Below are positions 8,642-16,674 of a stretch of DNA of 64,000 nt, piece after piece (the stretch's first letter is position 1; each line of letters opens with the position of its first letter). The position numbers were made by a program, and so were the translations under genes. Source of the stretch: Mixta gaviniae (lineage in GTDB: Bacteria > Pseudomonadota > Gammaproteobacteria > Enterobacterales > Enterobacteriaceae); contig NZ_CP026377.1 in the NCBI RefSeq assembly GCF_002953195.1, forward strand, positions 62,001-126,000, in the 5' to 3' direction. The notes below the pieces were generated by a model. The model saw nothing but the letters and a program-made list of their open reading frames with translations, ran no database searches and was not told the DNA's origin.

Positions 8642-8966
8642 ATGTACGTATTTTGTACCAGGGATAGTCTGATTTATCGCCCTCGGGGTGGCAGAAGGCG
8701 TTAAGGCGCACTGCGCGGCGATGGCGCCTCTGTTAAGCCCGCGGCATCGGCCCGGTTTGTGAGAAGCCGGAGAGAGATTAAGGGTGTTTATTACGCAACC
8801 TCTTCCCGTTGTCACCACTCTGTTTTTGAAAAAGGTAAATGCGGGTGAAAAGCAGGCATGACCACAGTTGCCTGAATGGGATGATGTAGGCGATATGACC
8901 GAAGCCTGTTTCAAACAGCTTAACGTCGCTCCTGCAGCGTTCTCGCGCAGAAACTATTATCCCTGG

Positions 8967-8994
8967 AAAACCTCTCCCTTGTTAAAAGGGAGAG
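8967..8994 (-). terminator. Hairpin with T-run, possible terminator of the LacI-family gene
   Basis: CTCTCCCTT (8972-8980) and AAGGGAGAG (8986-8994) form a 9-bp stem with a 5-nt loop. On the minus strand it is followed by GGTTTTCC. It is the first hairpin with a T-run downstream of the regulator, although about 190 bp away. Confidence 0.4.
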
Positions 8995-9110
8995 TTGCCC
9001 GAATAAATCGCCGCTTACTCTCAGGGTGTTCATTGGCTCCGCTAAAGCAGGACGCTGGCTCTGCGTTTAATGCCGCCACCCCGAGCCGTTAGCCTGTAAA
9101 CCTGGCTAAC

Positions 9111-9133
9111 AGGCCGCCCTGTTTGGGCGGCCT
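9111..9133. terminator. GC-rich hairpin downstream of the LacI-family gene
   Basis: AGGCCGCCC (9111-9119) pairs with GGGCGGCCT (9125-9133). The minus-strand side has no T-run. On the plus strand a T-run (AATTTTTG) begins about eight bases after the stem. Terminator function is plausible but unoriented. Confidence 0.4.
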
Positions 9134-9186
9134 GGCGATAAATTTTTGCAGCCCGGGAGAGGGGCCCGATGATAACGCGTTGGCTG

Positions 9187-10212
9187 TCAGGCGAGGGGGC
9201 GCGATGAACCGCGCACCACCAGCTCACCGTGGAACGTCTGCTCCTCCACCGTCGTCGCTTCACCTTCAATACGCGCAATCACGCGCTCCAGCGCCGCATA
9301 GCCGATCTGCCAGGTCGGCTGCTTCAGCGTGGTGATACCGTCGCCCGCCAGCTCCGCCCACTCCAGCTCGTCAAAGCCCAGCAGGCCCATTTTGCGGCCC
9401 CAGTCCAGCTCAAGACGGCGCATCGCGCGCGCCACCTGCAGCGTCAGGGCGCCGTTCGCCACCAGCAGCGCGGCGGGCCGGTCGGCGTGACGGCGGTAAA
9501 AATCGAGGATAATGCGATCCATCGCCGCGGCGTCGCTAAGCGCCACCTCGGCGTTTTCGCAGATCACGCCGGCGTGGCCGGCGCAGCACTGGCGGAACGC
9601 CTGCAAACGCTCCAGCCGGGTATTCACCAGCCCAAGCGGCTCACTGAGAAACAGCAACGCGCGGTAGCCGTTCTTCACTAAATGCTCGGTTGCGTCATTG
9701 GCGGCCTGCACATTATTCAGTCCGACGACATCGCAGGAAAAATCGGGGATCTTTCGGTCGATCAGCACCATCGGCAGCAGCGATTGCTGCAGCCGGTTAA
9801 GCGCCTCTTCGCGCATGCCGACGGCGTTCACCACAATCCCTTCGACCTGGTAGCTGCTTAACAGCTGCAGGTAGTGCTGCTCCTGATCGATCTCGTTATT
9901 GGTATTACAGACCAGCAGGGTAAAGCCGCGCGCGCGGCAGGCGGCCTCAATGCCGCACAGGACGTCGACAGAATAGGGATTGGTGATATCGGCGATAATC
10001 AGGCCGATCAGCCGCGTGCGACCGCGCTTCAGGCCACGGGCCATCTGGTTAGGGCGATAGTTTAGCGCGGCGATCGCCTGCTCAATACGCTGTTTCAGAT
10101 CGGACGACAAAGCATGATGTTCGCCGTTGAGATAGCGGGAAACGCTGGTTTTGCCGGTTTTTGCTGCTTTAGCAACATCGTTGATGGTGGCGCGTGCGGC
10201 CTTATGCTTCAT
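9187..10212 (-). CDS. LacI-family transcriptional regulator, probable 2-ketogluconate repressor (PtxS-like)
   Basis: The 341-residue protein has an N-terminal LacI helix-turn-helix (about residues 8-30, ATINDVAKAAKTGKTSVSRY), the hinge region ALNYRPNQMARGLKRGRT, and a periplasmic-binding-protein-like sensor domain (IGLIIADITNPYSVDVLCGI, LLGFDELEWAELAGDGITT). It resembles the KdgR/PtxS branch. The PtxS-type palindrome before kguE, about 590 bp downstream of this gene's stop on the same strand, is the probable target, with 2-ketogluconate as inducer by analogy with Pseudomonas. A separate palindrome ACTCCGGAGT lies at 10224-10233, just before the start, and could be an autoregulatory site, but it does not match the kguE operator. 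Confidence 0.85.
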   Translation of the reverse strand: MKHKAARATINDVAKAAKTGKTSVSRYLNGEHHALSSDLKQRIEQAIAALNYRPNQMARGLKRGRTRLIGLIIADITNPYSVDVLCGIEAACRARGFTLLVCNTNNEIDQEQHYLQLLSSYQVEGIVVNAVGMREEALNRLQQSLLPMVLIDRKIPDFSCDVVGLNNVQAANDATEHLVKNGYRALLFLSEPLGLVNTRLERLQAFRQCCAGHAGVICENAEVALSDAAAMDRIILDFYRRHADRPAALLVANGALTLQVARAMRRLELDWGRKMGLLGFDELEWAELAGDGITTLKQPTWQIGYAALERVIARIEGEATTVEEQTFHGELVVRGSSRPLA

Positions 10213-10332
10213 GTCTTTCTTTTACTCCGGAGTTTCGGTGAGAGACTAACACAGCCAGATGCCGGTGGTTAGCATCGGAGTGCTGGCTCAGAACAAGCTG
10301 GCCGGAAAAAAGGGTACGGCGTGGCGGTAAAC

Positions 10333-10350
10333 GGGGCGGCGAGCCGCCCC
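10333..10350 (-). terminator. Hairpin downstream of yiaD
   Basis: GGGGCGG (10333-10339) and CCGCCCC (10344-10350) form a stem just after the yiaD stop in the direction of its transcription, followed on that strand by GTTTACC. This is a weak intrinsic terminator. Confidence 0.45.
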
Positions 10351-10367
10351 AAACAGGTAGAGCGGAT

Positions 10368-11030
10368 TTATGACAGCGGGCTAAGGGTGATCTCAACGCG
10401 ACGGTTCTGCGCTTTGCCTTCTTCCGTGCTGTTGGAGGCGATCGGGTTATCCGGGCCCATGCCGCCGGTGCGTACGCGGTTGCTGGCGACGCCCTGCAGG
10501 ATCAGCGCGCTGGCGACGCTGTCGGCGCGCTGCTGCGACAGACGCATGTTCAGCGAGCGGGTGCCGGTGCTGTCGGTGTAGCCGACAACGTTAACCGCGG
10601 TTTTCGGATACTCTTTCAGCACCATCGCCACGCCGGTCAGCGTCTGCGCGCCCGCCGGTTTCAGCGTGCTGCTGCTGCTATCGAAAGTCACGTTGTTGGG
10701 CATATTGAGGATAATGTTGTCGCCGTTGCGCGTCACGCTGACGCCGGTGCCGCGCATTTTTTCACGCAGCTTGGCTTCCTGCACATCCATATAGTAACCC
10801 AGGCCGCCGCCGAGCGCCGCGCCGGAAGCGGCGCCGATCAGCGCGCCTTTGCCGCGATCTTTCTTCGACGAAGAGAGAACGCCGACGCCCGCGCCCACCA
10901 GCGCGCCCACGCCCGCGCCGATGCCGGATTTGCCCGCTTCAGATTCCCCGGTATAGGGGTTAGTGGTACAGCCGGAAAGGGCAATTGTGCCGCTTAGTAA
11001 CAGTGACAGGGCAATAATGCTTTTTTTCAT
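10368..11030 (-). CDS. yiaD: OmpA-family outer membrane lipoprotein YiaD
   Basis: The 220-residue lipoprotein has a signal peptide ending in the lipobox LSGC. A glycine-rich segment follows (IGAGVGALVGAGVGVL and ALIGAASGAALGGGLGYYMD, glycine zipper), then a C-terminal OmpA-like peptidoglycan-binding domain (VNVVGYTDSTGTRSLN, LSQQRADSVASAL, NRRVEITLSP). YiaD is an outer membrane lipoprotein known in E. coli as a multicopy suppressor of bamD defects. The start at 11030 has AAGGA about seven bases upstream and gives the 219-220 residue family length. The longer frame adds 19 residues without signal-peptide character. E. coli also has yiaD beside ghrB. Confidence 0.92.
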   Translation of the reverse strand: MKKSIIALSLLLSGTIALSGCTTNPYTGESEAGKSGIGAGVGALVGAGVGVLSSSKKDRGKGALIGAASGAALGGGLGYYMDVQEAKLREKMRGTGVSVTRNGDNIILNMPNNVTFDSSSSTLKPAGAQTLTGVAMVLKEYPKTAVNVVGYTDSTGTRSLNMRLSQQRADSVASALILQGVASNRVRTGGMGPDNPIASNSTEEGKAQNRRVEITLSPLS

Positions 11031-11143
11031 CTTTCTATCCTTTAAAAAGCTTCCTGCAGGCGCACCCGCACCTGCTGAAGGCGGCAATTATGCCGTGTAA
11101 AGATGTCGGAAATATCCAGGAATTTCCTCAGAGTTGTAAAGTT

Positions 11144-11710
11144 CTACGAAGACATATTAACGGGATGGCGGAAACAGCCGGTAATGTGATCGTTAATCAG
11201 CCCGCACGCCTGCATAAATGAGTAGCAAATGGTCGAGCCGACAAATGTAAAACCGCGCTTTTTCAGCGCCTTTGACATCGCCAGCGACGCGGGCGTCTGC
11301 GTCGGCGCCTCGCGTGAATCGGTAAAAGCGTGGATTTCCGGCCGGTGATCGACAAAAGCCCAGATAAAGCGTGAAAAGTCCTCTCCGCTGGCCTGCATCG
11401 CCTGATAAGCGCGCGCGTTGGCGATGATGGCGGCAAGCTTGCCCGCATGGCGGATAAGGCCGCTATCCTGCATCAGGCGCGCAAGGTCCGCTTCGTTCAT
11501 CGCGGCCACCGCCTGCGGGTCGAAACCGTGGAAAGCGGCACGGTAATTTTCCCGCTTTTTCAACACCGTAATCCATGAAAGCCCCGCCTGCTGCCCCTCC
11601 AGACAGAGCATTTCAAACAGCGCTTCGCCGCGCATTTCCGGCACGCCCCACTCTTCGTCGTGGTAGCGCTGATAAAGAGGATCGTTCGAGACCCAGCCGC
11701 ATCGTTGCAT
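11144..11710 (-). CDS. tag: DNA-3-methyladenine glycosylase I (Tag)
   Basis: The 188-residue base-excision repair enzyme removes 3-methyladenine from alkylated DNA. It matches E. coli Tag from its first residues (MQRCGWVSNDPLYQRYHDEEWG) through LCLEGQQAGLSWITVLKKRE, KKRGFTFVGSTICYSFMQAC and GLINDHITGC. The zinc ligands are expected at Cys4, His17, and a C-terminal His and Cys. The start at 11710 gives the family N-terminus and has AGAGGA eight bases upstream. The frame upstream to 11749 is not conserved. In E. coli tag is also near yiaD. Confidence 0.95.
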   Translation of the reverse strand: MQRCGWVSNDPLYQRYHDEEWGVPEMRGEALFEMLCLEGQQAGLSWITVLKKRENYRAAFHGFDPQAVAAMNEADLARLMQDSGLIRHAGKLAAIIANARAYQAMQASGEDFSRFIWAFVDHRPEIHAFTDSREAPTQTPASLAMSKALKKRGFTFVGSTICYSFMQACGLINDHITGCFRHPVNMSS

Positions 11711-11869
11711 CGCTCTTTTCCTCTGCTGTCGGCGCAATAGAAGCGCCACTCTATCATACCGGCGCCGGCGTCACCGTGCCGCCTGCCGCCGGTTTGAACG
11801 CATGAAATGAGAAATATGCTTATTGACTGTGCATATAATCAGCGCGCTAATCATTTTCAGGGAAATTAC

Positions 11870-12517
11870 ATGTCAGACGATATAAAAACAATTACCGTAA
11901 AATTTGCCGCCTTTCTGGGCTGCGCGCTTTTTCTGGCGCTGATGATGGGGCTGGTGTTCATCGATGTACACTGGATGCAGGACGCGCTGCATGAAACCTC
12001 CTTCACCGAAATTTTCCAGGAGATCATCCTGGGCGGCATCGCGCTGGCCTTCTTTTTCTTCGCCGCCAGGCAGGGCAATCTGCGCTACAGCCTGATCCTG
12101 AAAGGCGGATTTTTCGCCTGCATGCTGATCCGTGAGATGGATTTTCTCTTCGATGGCCTGTTTCACGGCGCCTGGGTCTGGTTCGCGCTGGCGGTGGCCA
12201 TTGTTTGTCTGGTGCTGGCGGCGCGCCATCCTGCGGCGACCCTCTCCGGCCTGGTGAATTTTCTGCAGCACCCCAGCTGGAACATGATGGCCGCCGGCCT
12301 GCTGACCATCCTCGTCTATTCGCGCCTGTTCGGTATGCATGAGCTGTGGGAAACCCTGATGCTCGACGGCTATAACCGCACGGTAAAAAATATGGCGGAA
12401 GAGGGCACTGAACTGCTGGGCTACAGCTTCTGCCTGCTCGCCTGCGTGCGCTACCTGTGGGATCTGCGCCAGATGAAACAGGATAAACCGGGCATCGCCT
12501 GGCGGACGCAGCACTAA
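11870..12517 (+). CDS. Unrecognised polytopic inner membrane protein
   Basis: I do not recognise this 215-residue protein. It shows five or six hydrophobic segments: around KFAAFLGCALFLALMMGL, IILGGIALAFFFFAA, LKGGFFACMLI, VWFALAVAIVCLVLAA, MMAAGLLTILVYSRL and LLGYSFCLLACVRYLW. Charged residues lie between them, including EIF near the start of the second segment and EEGTE before the last. No catalytic motif is visible. The ATG at 11870 is chosen because CAGGGAAATTAC precedes it; the frame upstream to 11807 lacks a ribosome binding site. It stands alone between divergent tag and the dnaTC operon, with its own promoter region of about 150 bp. Confidence 0.7.
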   Translation: MSDDIKTITVKFAAFLGCALFLALMMGLVFIDVHWMQDALHETSFTEIFQEIILGGIALAFFFFAARQGNLRYSLILKGGFFACMLIREMDFLFDGLFHGAWVWFALAVAIVCLVLAARHPAATLSGLVNFLQHPSWNMMAAGLLTILVYSRLFGMHELWETLMLDGYNRTVKNMAEEGTELLGYSFCLLACVRYLWDLRQMKQDKPGIAWRTQH

Positions 12518-12618
12518 GGAAGAGGCGATTCCGCGCGCTAAACTTGATAGACTAGACGCAATCACGGCCGCTGCGGCGGCCTGTTACGTTTTGCCTGCAA
12601 TGTAATCCGGAATTTACC

Positions 12619-13164
12619 ATGTCTCTCAAGATCTTAACCTCCACCGTCATTGGCCTTGAGGCGTTTCGTCAGGATCCGATCGGTGCGCTCTCCGCAGCGG
12701 AATCGGGCGCGGTCGCCGTATTCGATAACAATGCGCCGGTGCTGTATGCGGTCTCTCCCGATCGACTGGCGCAGCTGCTGGAGCTGGAGGCGGCGGCCAG
12801 GCAGCCGCAAAGCGACGTGGCGCTGGATGAGCAGCTCTATCATGACGCGGTGGCGCATCCGGCGACGGCGGTGCCGGCCGGTAAATTTATGATGTACGCC
12901 GGCTGGCGTCCCGACGCCGATTTCCAGCGTCAGGCCGCCATCTGGGGCATTGCGCTCAGCGAGCCGGTAACCCCCGCGGAGCTGGCCTCTTTTATCACCT
13001 GGTGGCAGGCTGACGGCCGCCCTTTTCATCACGTGCAGTGGCAGCAGAAGCTGGCGCGCAGCGTGCAGCAGAGCCGGGCGGCGAACGGCGGACGCGCGCA
13101 GCGCGACGTCAACCAGCTGCCTGAACCCGATCAATCGATCCCCGATGGTTTCCGAGGTGAATAA
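12619..13164 (+). CDS. dnaT: Primosomal protein DnaT
   Basis: The 181-residue protein matches DnaT (primosomal protein I): an N-terminal part [20 protein letters not shown] and a C-terminal DNA-binding region with [18 protein letters not shown] and [20 protein letters not shown]. DnaT takes part in PriA-dependent replication restart, joining PriA-PriB on DNA before DnaB-DnaC loading. Its TAA overlaps the dnaC ATG by one base, as expected for a coupled dnaTC operon. Confidence 0.95.
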   Translation: MSLKILTSTVIGLEAFRQDPIGALSAAESGAVAVFDNNAPVLYAVSPDRLAQLLELEAAARQPQSDVALDEQLYHDAVAHPATAVPAGKFMMYAGWRPDADFQRQAAIWGIALSEPVTPAELASFITWWQADGRPFHHVQWQQKLARSVQQSRAANGGRAQRDVNQLPEPDQSIPDGFRGE

Positions 13165-13901
13165 TGAAAACGCCCGCTGAGTTATTTAACCGTCTGCACC
13201 GGCTGATGCCCGACCATATCAAACCGAAGTTTCAGAACGGAGAAGAGCTGCTGGCCTGGAACCAGGAGCAGGGACGGCTGCGTTCGGAGTCGATCGCGCG
13301 CGAAAACCGCGCCATGAAGATGCAGCGTATCCTCGGGCGTTCCGGCATCCGCGAGCTGCATATGAACTGCTCGTTCGACAACTACCGCGTGGAGAACGAC
13401 GGCCAGCGCAAAGCGCTGGAGCAGGCGCGCCGCTACGCGGATGAGTTCGATCAGGGTATCGCCAGCTTTGTTTTCTCCGGCCGCCCCGGCACCGGCAAAA
13501 ACCACCTGGCGGCCGCGATCGGCAACCACCTGATCCTGCGCAGCAAAAGCGTACTGATTGTCACCGTCGCCGATCTGATGTCGATTATCAAAGGCTCATT
13601 CAGCGGCGGCGACCGCACCGAAGAGCATCTGCTGCACGATTTCAGCACTGTCGATCTGCTGGTGATCGATGAGATCGGCATGCAGACGGAATCACGCTAT
13701 GAAAAAGTGATCATCAACCAGATTGTCGATCGCCGCTCCTCCTCAAAGCGTCCTACCGGCATGCTGACCAACCTCAATCATGCGGAGATGGTCAAGCTGC
13801 TGGGCGAGCGCGTCATGGACCGTATGCGCCTCGGCCAGAGCCTGTGGGTCTCCTTTAACTGGGAAAGCTATCGCGGTCGCGTGGTCGGCAACGAATATTG
13901 A
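13164..13901 (+). CDS. dnaC: DNA replication helicase loader DnaC
   Basis: The 245-residue AAA+ ATPase loads DnaB helicase. The N-terminal DnaB-interaction region ([19 protein letters not shown]) is followed by an unusual Walker A, GRPGTGKNHLAAAIGNHL, Walker B LLVIDEIG, and an arginine-finger region near MDRMRLG. Length equals that of E. coli DnaC. The start overlaps dnaT by one base. Confidence 0.96.
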   Translation: MKTPAELFNRLHRLMPDHIKPKFQNGEELLAWNQEQGRLRSESIARENRAMKMQRILGRSGIRELHMNCSFDNYRVENDGQRKALEQARRYADEFDQGIASFVFSGRPGTGKNHLAAAIGNHLILRSKSVLIVTVADLMSIIKGSFSGGDRTEEHLLHDFSTVDLLVIDEIGMQTESRYEKVIINQIVDRRSSSKRPTGMLTNLNHAEMVKLLGERVMDRMRLGQSLWVSFNWESYRGRVVGNEY

Positions 13902-14216
13902 TCCCGCGGCGCCTCCGGCAGCAGAGGCGCCTGCCGCGCTATTCCTCATCTTTCTCCCTTTCTCTGCGCCCGCCGGCGGCCTGTGGCAAGCCGCATCTTG
14001 TTGCGCGGCCGCCGTTATCTTATCCAACAGGGAGATCGCGTCGTGCTTCGCACGCCTTGTACTGCCACATTTTCGTCAATTATTGTAAGGTAGAGACTCA
14101 CCTGCCAGGCTGCCGCCTCGTCTGCGCCCGGTGTCCCCCATAAAATAAGAGTATCGGGACACCTTTCCCGGCGTCGCGATCATGCGGCCTGTTTCGTTGC
14201 TGCTATTGGGATGGTT
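13902..14216. other. Intergenic region after dnaC
   Basis: The 315-bp gap begins with a hairpin, GGCGCCTC (13908-13915) pairing with GAGGCGCC (13924-13931), that could end dnaTC transcription although no T-run follows. The rest must contain the promoter of the MFS gene. No gene is visible. Confidence 0.5.
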
Positions 14217-15452
14217 ATGGCTTCTCCTGCTGATCCGCGGGCGGAATCGCTGTTACAGCACCGCTCGTTCGTTGCGTTTTGGCTGGCGCGCACCTGCTCC
14301 AGCTTTGGTTTCCAGATGTTATCCATTATTGTCGGCTGGCAGATCTACGCCATCACCGGCAAAGCGTTCTATCTTGGCCTGATTGGGCTGGTGCAGTTCC
14401 TGCCTTCCGTCACGCTGGCGCTCTGGGCGGGCCATATCGCCGACCAGCGTGACCGTCGCCGCGTCGTTTTCTTTTCTCAGCTGGTGGAGTGGCTGGCCAT
14501 TGTGGCACTGACGGCGCTGACCCTGCTGCACCACAGCGAGGTCTGGACCATTCTTGGGCTGGTGTTCGTGTTGTCGGTGGCGAAAGTGATGGAAGCGCCG
14601 GCAATGCAGTCGATGCTGCCGGCGCTGGTGCCGCCGCGTCTGCTGGCGCGCGCCACCGCTGCCAGCGCGGTCGGCGGCCAGGCGGCGATGATTATGGGCC
14701 CGGCGCTGGGCGGCCTGCTTTATGTGGCGGGCGCTTCAGTGGTCTATATGGTCACCGCGCTGCTCTATCTGATCTCCATTGTGATGGTCAGCCGCCTGCG
14801 TTATGAACAGGCGCCGCCGCCACGCACGCCCGCCACGCTCTCCACACTGTTTGCCGGGGTGCGCTTTATTCGCGAGCGCCCCGATGTGCTGGGGGTCATT
14901 TCGCTCGATCTTTTTGCCGTGCTGCTGGGCGGCGCGACCGCGCTGCTGCCGATCTACGCGCAGGATATTCTGCACACCGGGCCGCTGGGTCTCGGGCTGC
15001 TGCGCGCGGCGCCGGCGGTGGGCGCGCTGCTGGTCGGCTTCTGGCTGAGCCACCGTTCGCTGGAGCGCAACGTTGGTATGATCATGTTTATCTCCGTCGC
15101 GGGTTTCGGCGCGGCGACGCTGGTGTTCGCGCTCTCCTCGCAGCTCTGGCTTTCGATGCTGGCGCTGTTCGCCACCGGCGGCTTCGATATGGTCAGCATG
15201 GTGATCCGCGGCGCGCTGGTACAGCTGGATACCCCTGATGAGATGCGCGGACGCGTTAACGCGGTCAACTCGATCTTTATCAACACCTCCAATCAGCTGG
15301 GCGAGTTCGAATCGGGCATGCTCGCCGCCTGGCTGGGCACGGTGCCGGCGGCGGCCATCGGCGGCATCGGCACGCTGGTGGTGGTCGGGCTGTGGATGCA
15401 CTGGTTTCCGGGGCTGCGTCGTCGCCAGCGCCTGGAAAATGAGGTGGCCTGA
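14217..15452 (+). CDS. MFS transporter, DHA3/EntS-like exporter
   Basis: The 411-residue protein has about 12 membrane segments and resembles MFS exporters of the EntS/DHA3 type. Visible features are FWLARTCSSFGFQMLSIIVG, LALWAGHIADQRDRRRVV (the motif-A-like loop after TM2), and LDTPDEMRGRVNAVNS in the C-terminal half. Such proteins often export siderophores, macrolides or small metabolites; the substrate cannot be told here. The ATG at 14217 is preceded by GGGATGGTT; a second ATG at 14211 has no upstream binding site. Its TGA overlaps the start of the downstream bestrophin-like gene, so the two are co-translated. Confidence 0.8.
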   Translation: MASPADPRAESLLQHRSFVAFWLARTCSSFGFQMLSIIVGWQIYAITGKAFYLGLIGLVQFLPSVTLALWAGHIADQRDRRRVVFFSQLVEWLAIVALTALTLLHHSEVWTILGLVFVLSVAKVMEAPAMQSMLPALVPPRLLARATAASAVGGQAAMIMGPALGGLLYVAGASVVYMVTALLYLISIVMVSRLRYEQAPPPRTPATLSTLFAGVRFIRERPDVLGVISLDLFAVLLGGATALLPIYAQDILHTGPLGLGLLRAAPAVGALLVGFWLSHRSLERNVGMIMFISVAGFGAATLVFALSSQLWLSMLALFATGGFDMVSMVIRGALVQLDTPDEMRGRVNAVNSIFINTSNQLGEFESGMLAAWLGTVPAAAIGGIGTLVVVGLWMHWFPGLRRRQRLENEVA

Positions 15453-16363
15453 TGATCGTTCGCCCTCACCAACACTGGTTTTTCCGCCTCTTTGTCTGGC
15501 ACGGCTCGGTGCTGCCCGATATTTTATTTCGCCTGAGCCTGAACCTCGTGATGTCGGTCATCGCGGTCATCTGCCTGCAATGGTATGAGCAACTCGGCGT
15601 GCGCCTGACCACCGCGCCTTTCAGCCTGCTGGGCATCGCCATCGCTATCTTTCTCGGTTTTCGCAATAACGCCAGCTACGCGCGCTACACTGAGGCGCGT
15701 CAGCTGTGGGGGGCGCTGCTGATCACCCAGCGCTCGCTGCTGCGTCAGGTCAAAAGCGTGCTGTCCGACGAGGCGGAAATTCAGCAGTTCAGCCAGATGT
15801 TGATCGCTTTCGCCTGGAGTATGAAGCACCAGCTGCGGCACACCGACGGGCGCGACGATCTGCGTCGTCTGGTGCCGGCGCGTTATCTGGCGCAGGTGGA
15901 AAACAGCCCGCAGCCGACCAACCGGCTGCTGCTCTGCATGGGTGACTGGCTGGGCGAGCAGCGCCGCGCCGGCCGGCTGAGCGACGTGCTTTACAGCGGC
16001 ATCGACGCCAATCTGAACCGACTGTCGGACGTGCTGGGCGGCTGCGACCGTATCGCCAATACGCCGATTCCCTTCGCCTATACGCTGATCCTGCACCGCA
16101 CGGTCTATCTGTTCTGTTCGCTGTTGCCGTTCGCGCTGGTGCCCGATCTCCACTACCTGACGCCGCTGGTATCGGTATTTATCTCCTACACCTTCCTGTC
16201 GCTGGAGTCGCTGGCGGAGGAACTGGAAGATCCCTTCGGCAGCTCGCCTAATGATTTGCCGCTCAACGCCCTGTGCAACGGCATCGAGATTATCCTGTGC
16301 GAGATGATCGATCGCCCTGGCCCGGAAAAAATGCGTCCGGACGGCAACTGTATGTTGACCTGA
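15452..16363 (+). CDS. Bestrophin-like/UPF0187 family ion channel protein (YneE-like)
   Basis: The 303-residue membrane protein belongs to the bacterial bestrophin homologue family (RFP-TM, YneE). It opens MIVRPHQHWFFRLFVWHGSV, has hydrophobic segments near LNLVMSVIAVICL and LGIAIAIFLGFRNNASYARY, and later VYLFCSLLPFALV and the conserved LEELEDPFG-like stretch (AEELEDPFGSSPNDLPL). Bacterial members form pentameric channels; a Klebsiella homologue conducts cations. Translation is coupled to the MFS gene by a TGATG overlap, suggesting a shared job that the sequence does not reveal. Confidence 0.85.
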   Translation: MIVRPHQHWFFRLFVWHGSVLPDILFRLSLNLVMSVIAVICLQWYEQLGVRLTTAPFSLLGIAIAIFLGFRNNASYARYTEARQLWGALLITQRSLLRQVKSVLSDEAEIQQFSQMLIAFAWSMKHQLRHTDGRDDLRRLVPARYLAQVENSPQPTNRLLLCMGDWLGEQRRAGRLSDVLYSGIDANLNRLSDVLGGCDRIANTPIPFAYTLILHRTVYLFCSLLPFALVPDLHYLTPLVSVFISYTFLSLESLAEELEDPFGSSPNDLPLNALCNGIEIILCEMIDRPGPEKMRPDGNCMLT

Positions 16364-16365
16364 AC

Positions 16366-16392
16366 CGCGTGCCGCCGGTCTGGCGGCACGCG
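16366..16392 (+). terminator. Strong hairpin after the bestrophin-like gene
   Basis: CGCGTGCCGCC (16366-16376) and GGCGGCACGCG (16382-16392) form a perfect 11-bp stem with a 5-nt loop, three bases after the stop codon. No T-run follows, but position and stability suggest a 3'-end or terminator function. Confidence 0.5.
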
Positions 16393-16674
16393 ATTGATAA
16401 CGATCAACGGGTTAGCCGCGCGTTCTCCCACGTTCTCCCCTTTGCCTGGCGTTGCCGCTCAATGGTTTAGTCACGTTTATGGTTAACGGCAGGTGATTAT
16501 TTATCATTGCCTGCGTTAATATTACGTTCTGACAGAGTTTCGTTGCGTACCGCCGCGTTGTTTATGCCACGCCAGCACATATTTTACGAAAGACGCATTG
16601 TAAATTCCCTAAAGCAAGTCTTAACCATGCCGATAGCAGGAGTATCTTCCTTTCTTCCGTTATCAAGGTGAGCT
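16393..16674 (+). other. Intergenic region upstream of the chemoreceptor gene
   Basis: This stretch holds the sigma28-type promoter described separately and is otherwise AT-richer than its neighbours. No gene is visible. Confidence 0.5.
16610..16636 (+). promoter_or_regulatory. Sigma28 (FliA) promoter upstream of the chemoreceptor
   Basis: TAAA (16610-16613), 15 bases, GCCGATAG (16629-16636) matches the enterobacterial sigma28 pattern. It lies about 39 bp before the ATG of the chemoreceptor gene and follows the same layout as the flgM, flgK and fliC candidates in this window. Confidence 0.8.

Larger units (their letters stand above)
8602..9186. other. Intergenic region between the kgu operon and its regulator gene
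   Basis: Apart from the possible CRP site at its left end, this 585-bp stretch shows two hairpins (8972-8994 and 9111-9133) and no credible gene. Short open frames on both strands here lack ribosome binding sites and recognisable protein features. A small RNA ending at one of the hairpins is conceivable but nothing identifies one. Confidence 0.5.

Noticed and set aside
8868..9092. 74-codon open frame upstream of the LacI-family gene
   Set aside because: It spans a hairpin, lacks a ribosome binding site and has random-looking composition.
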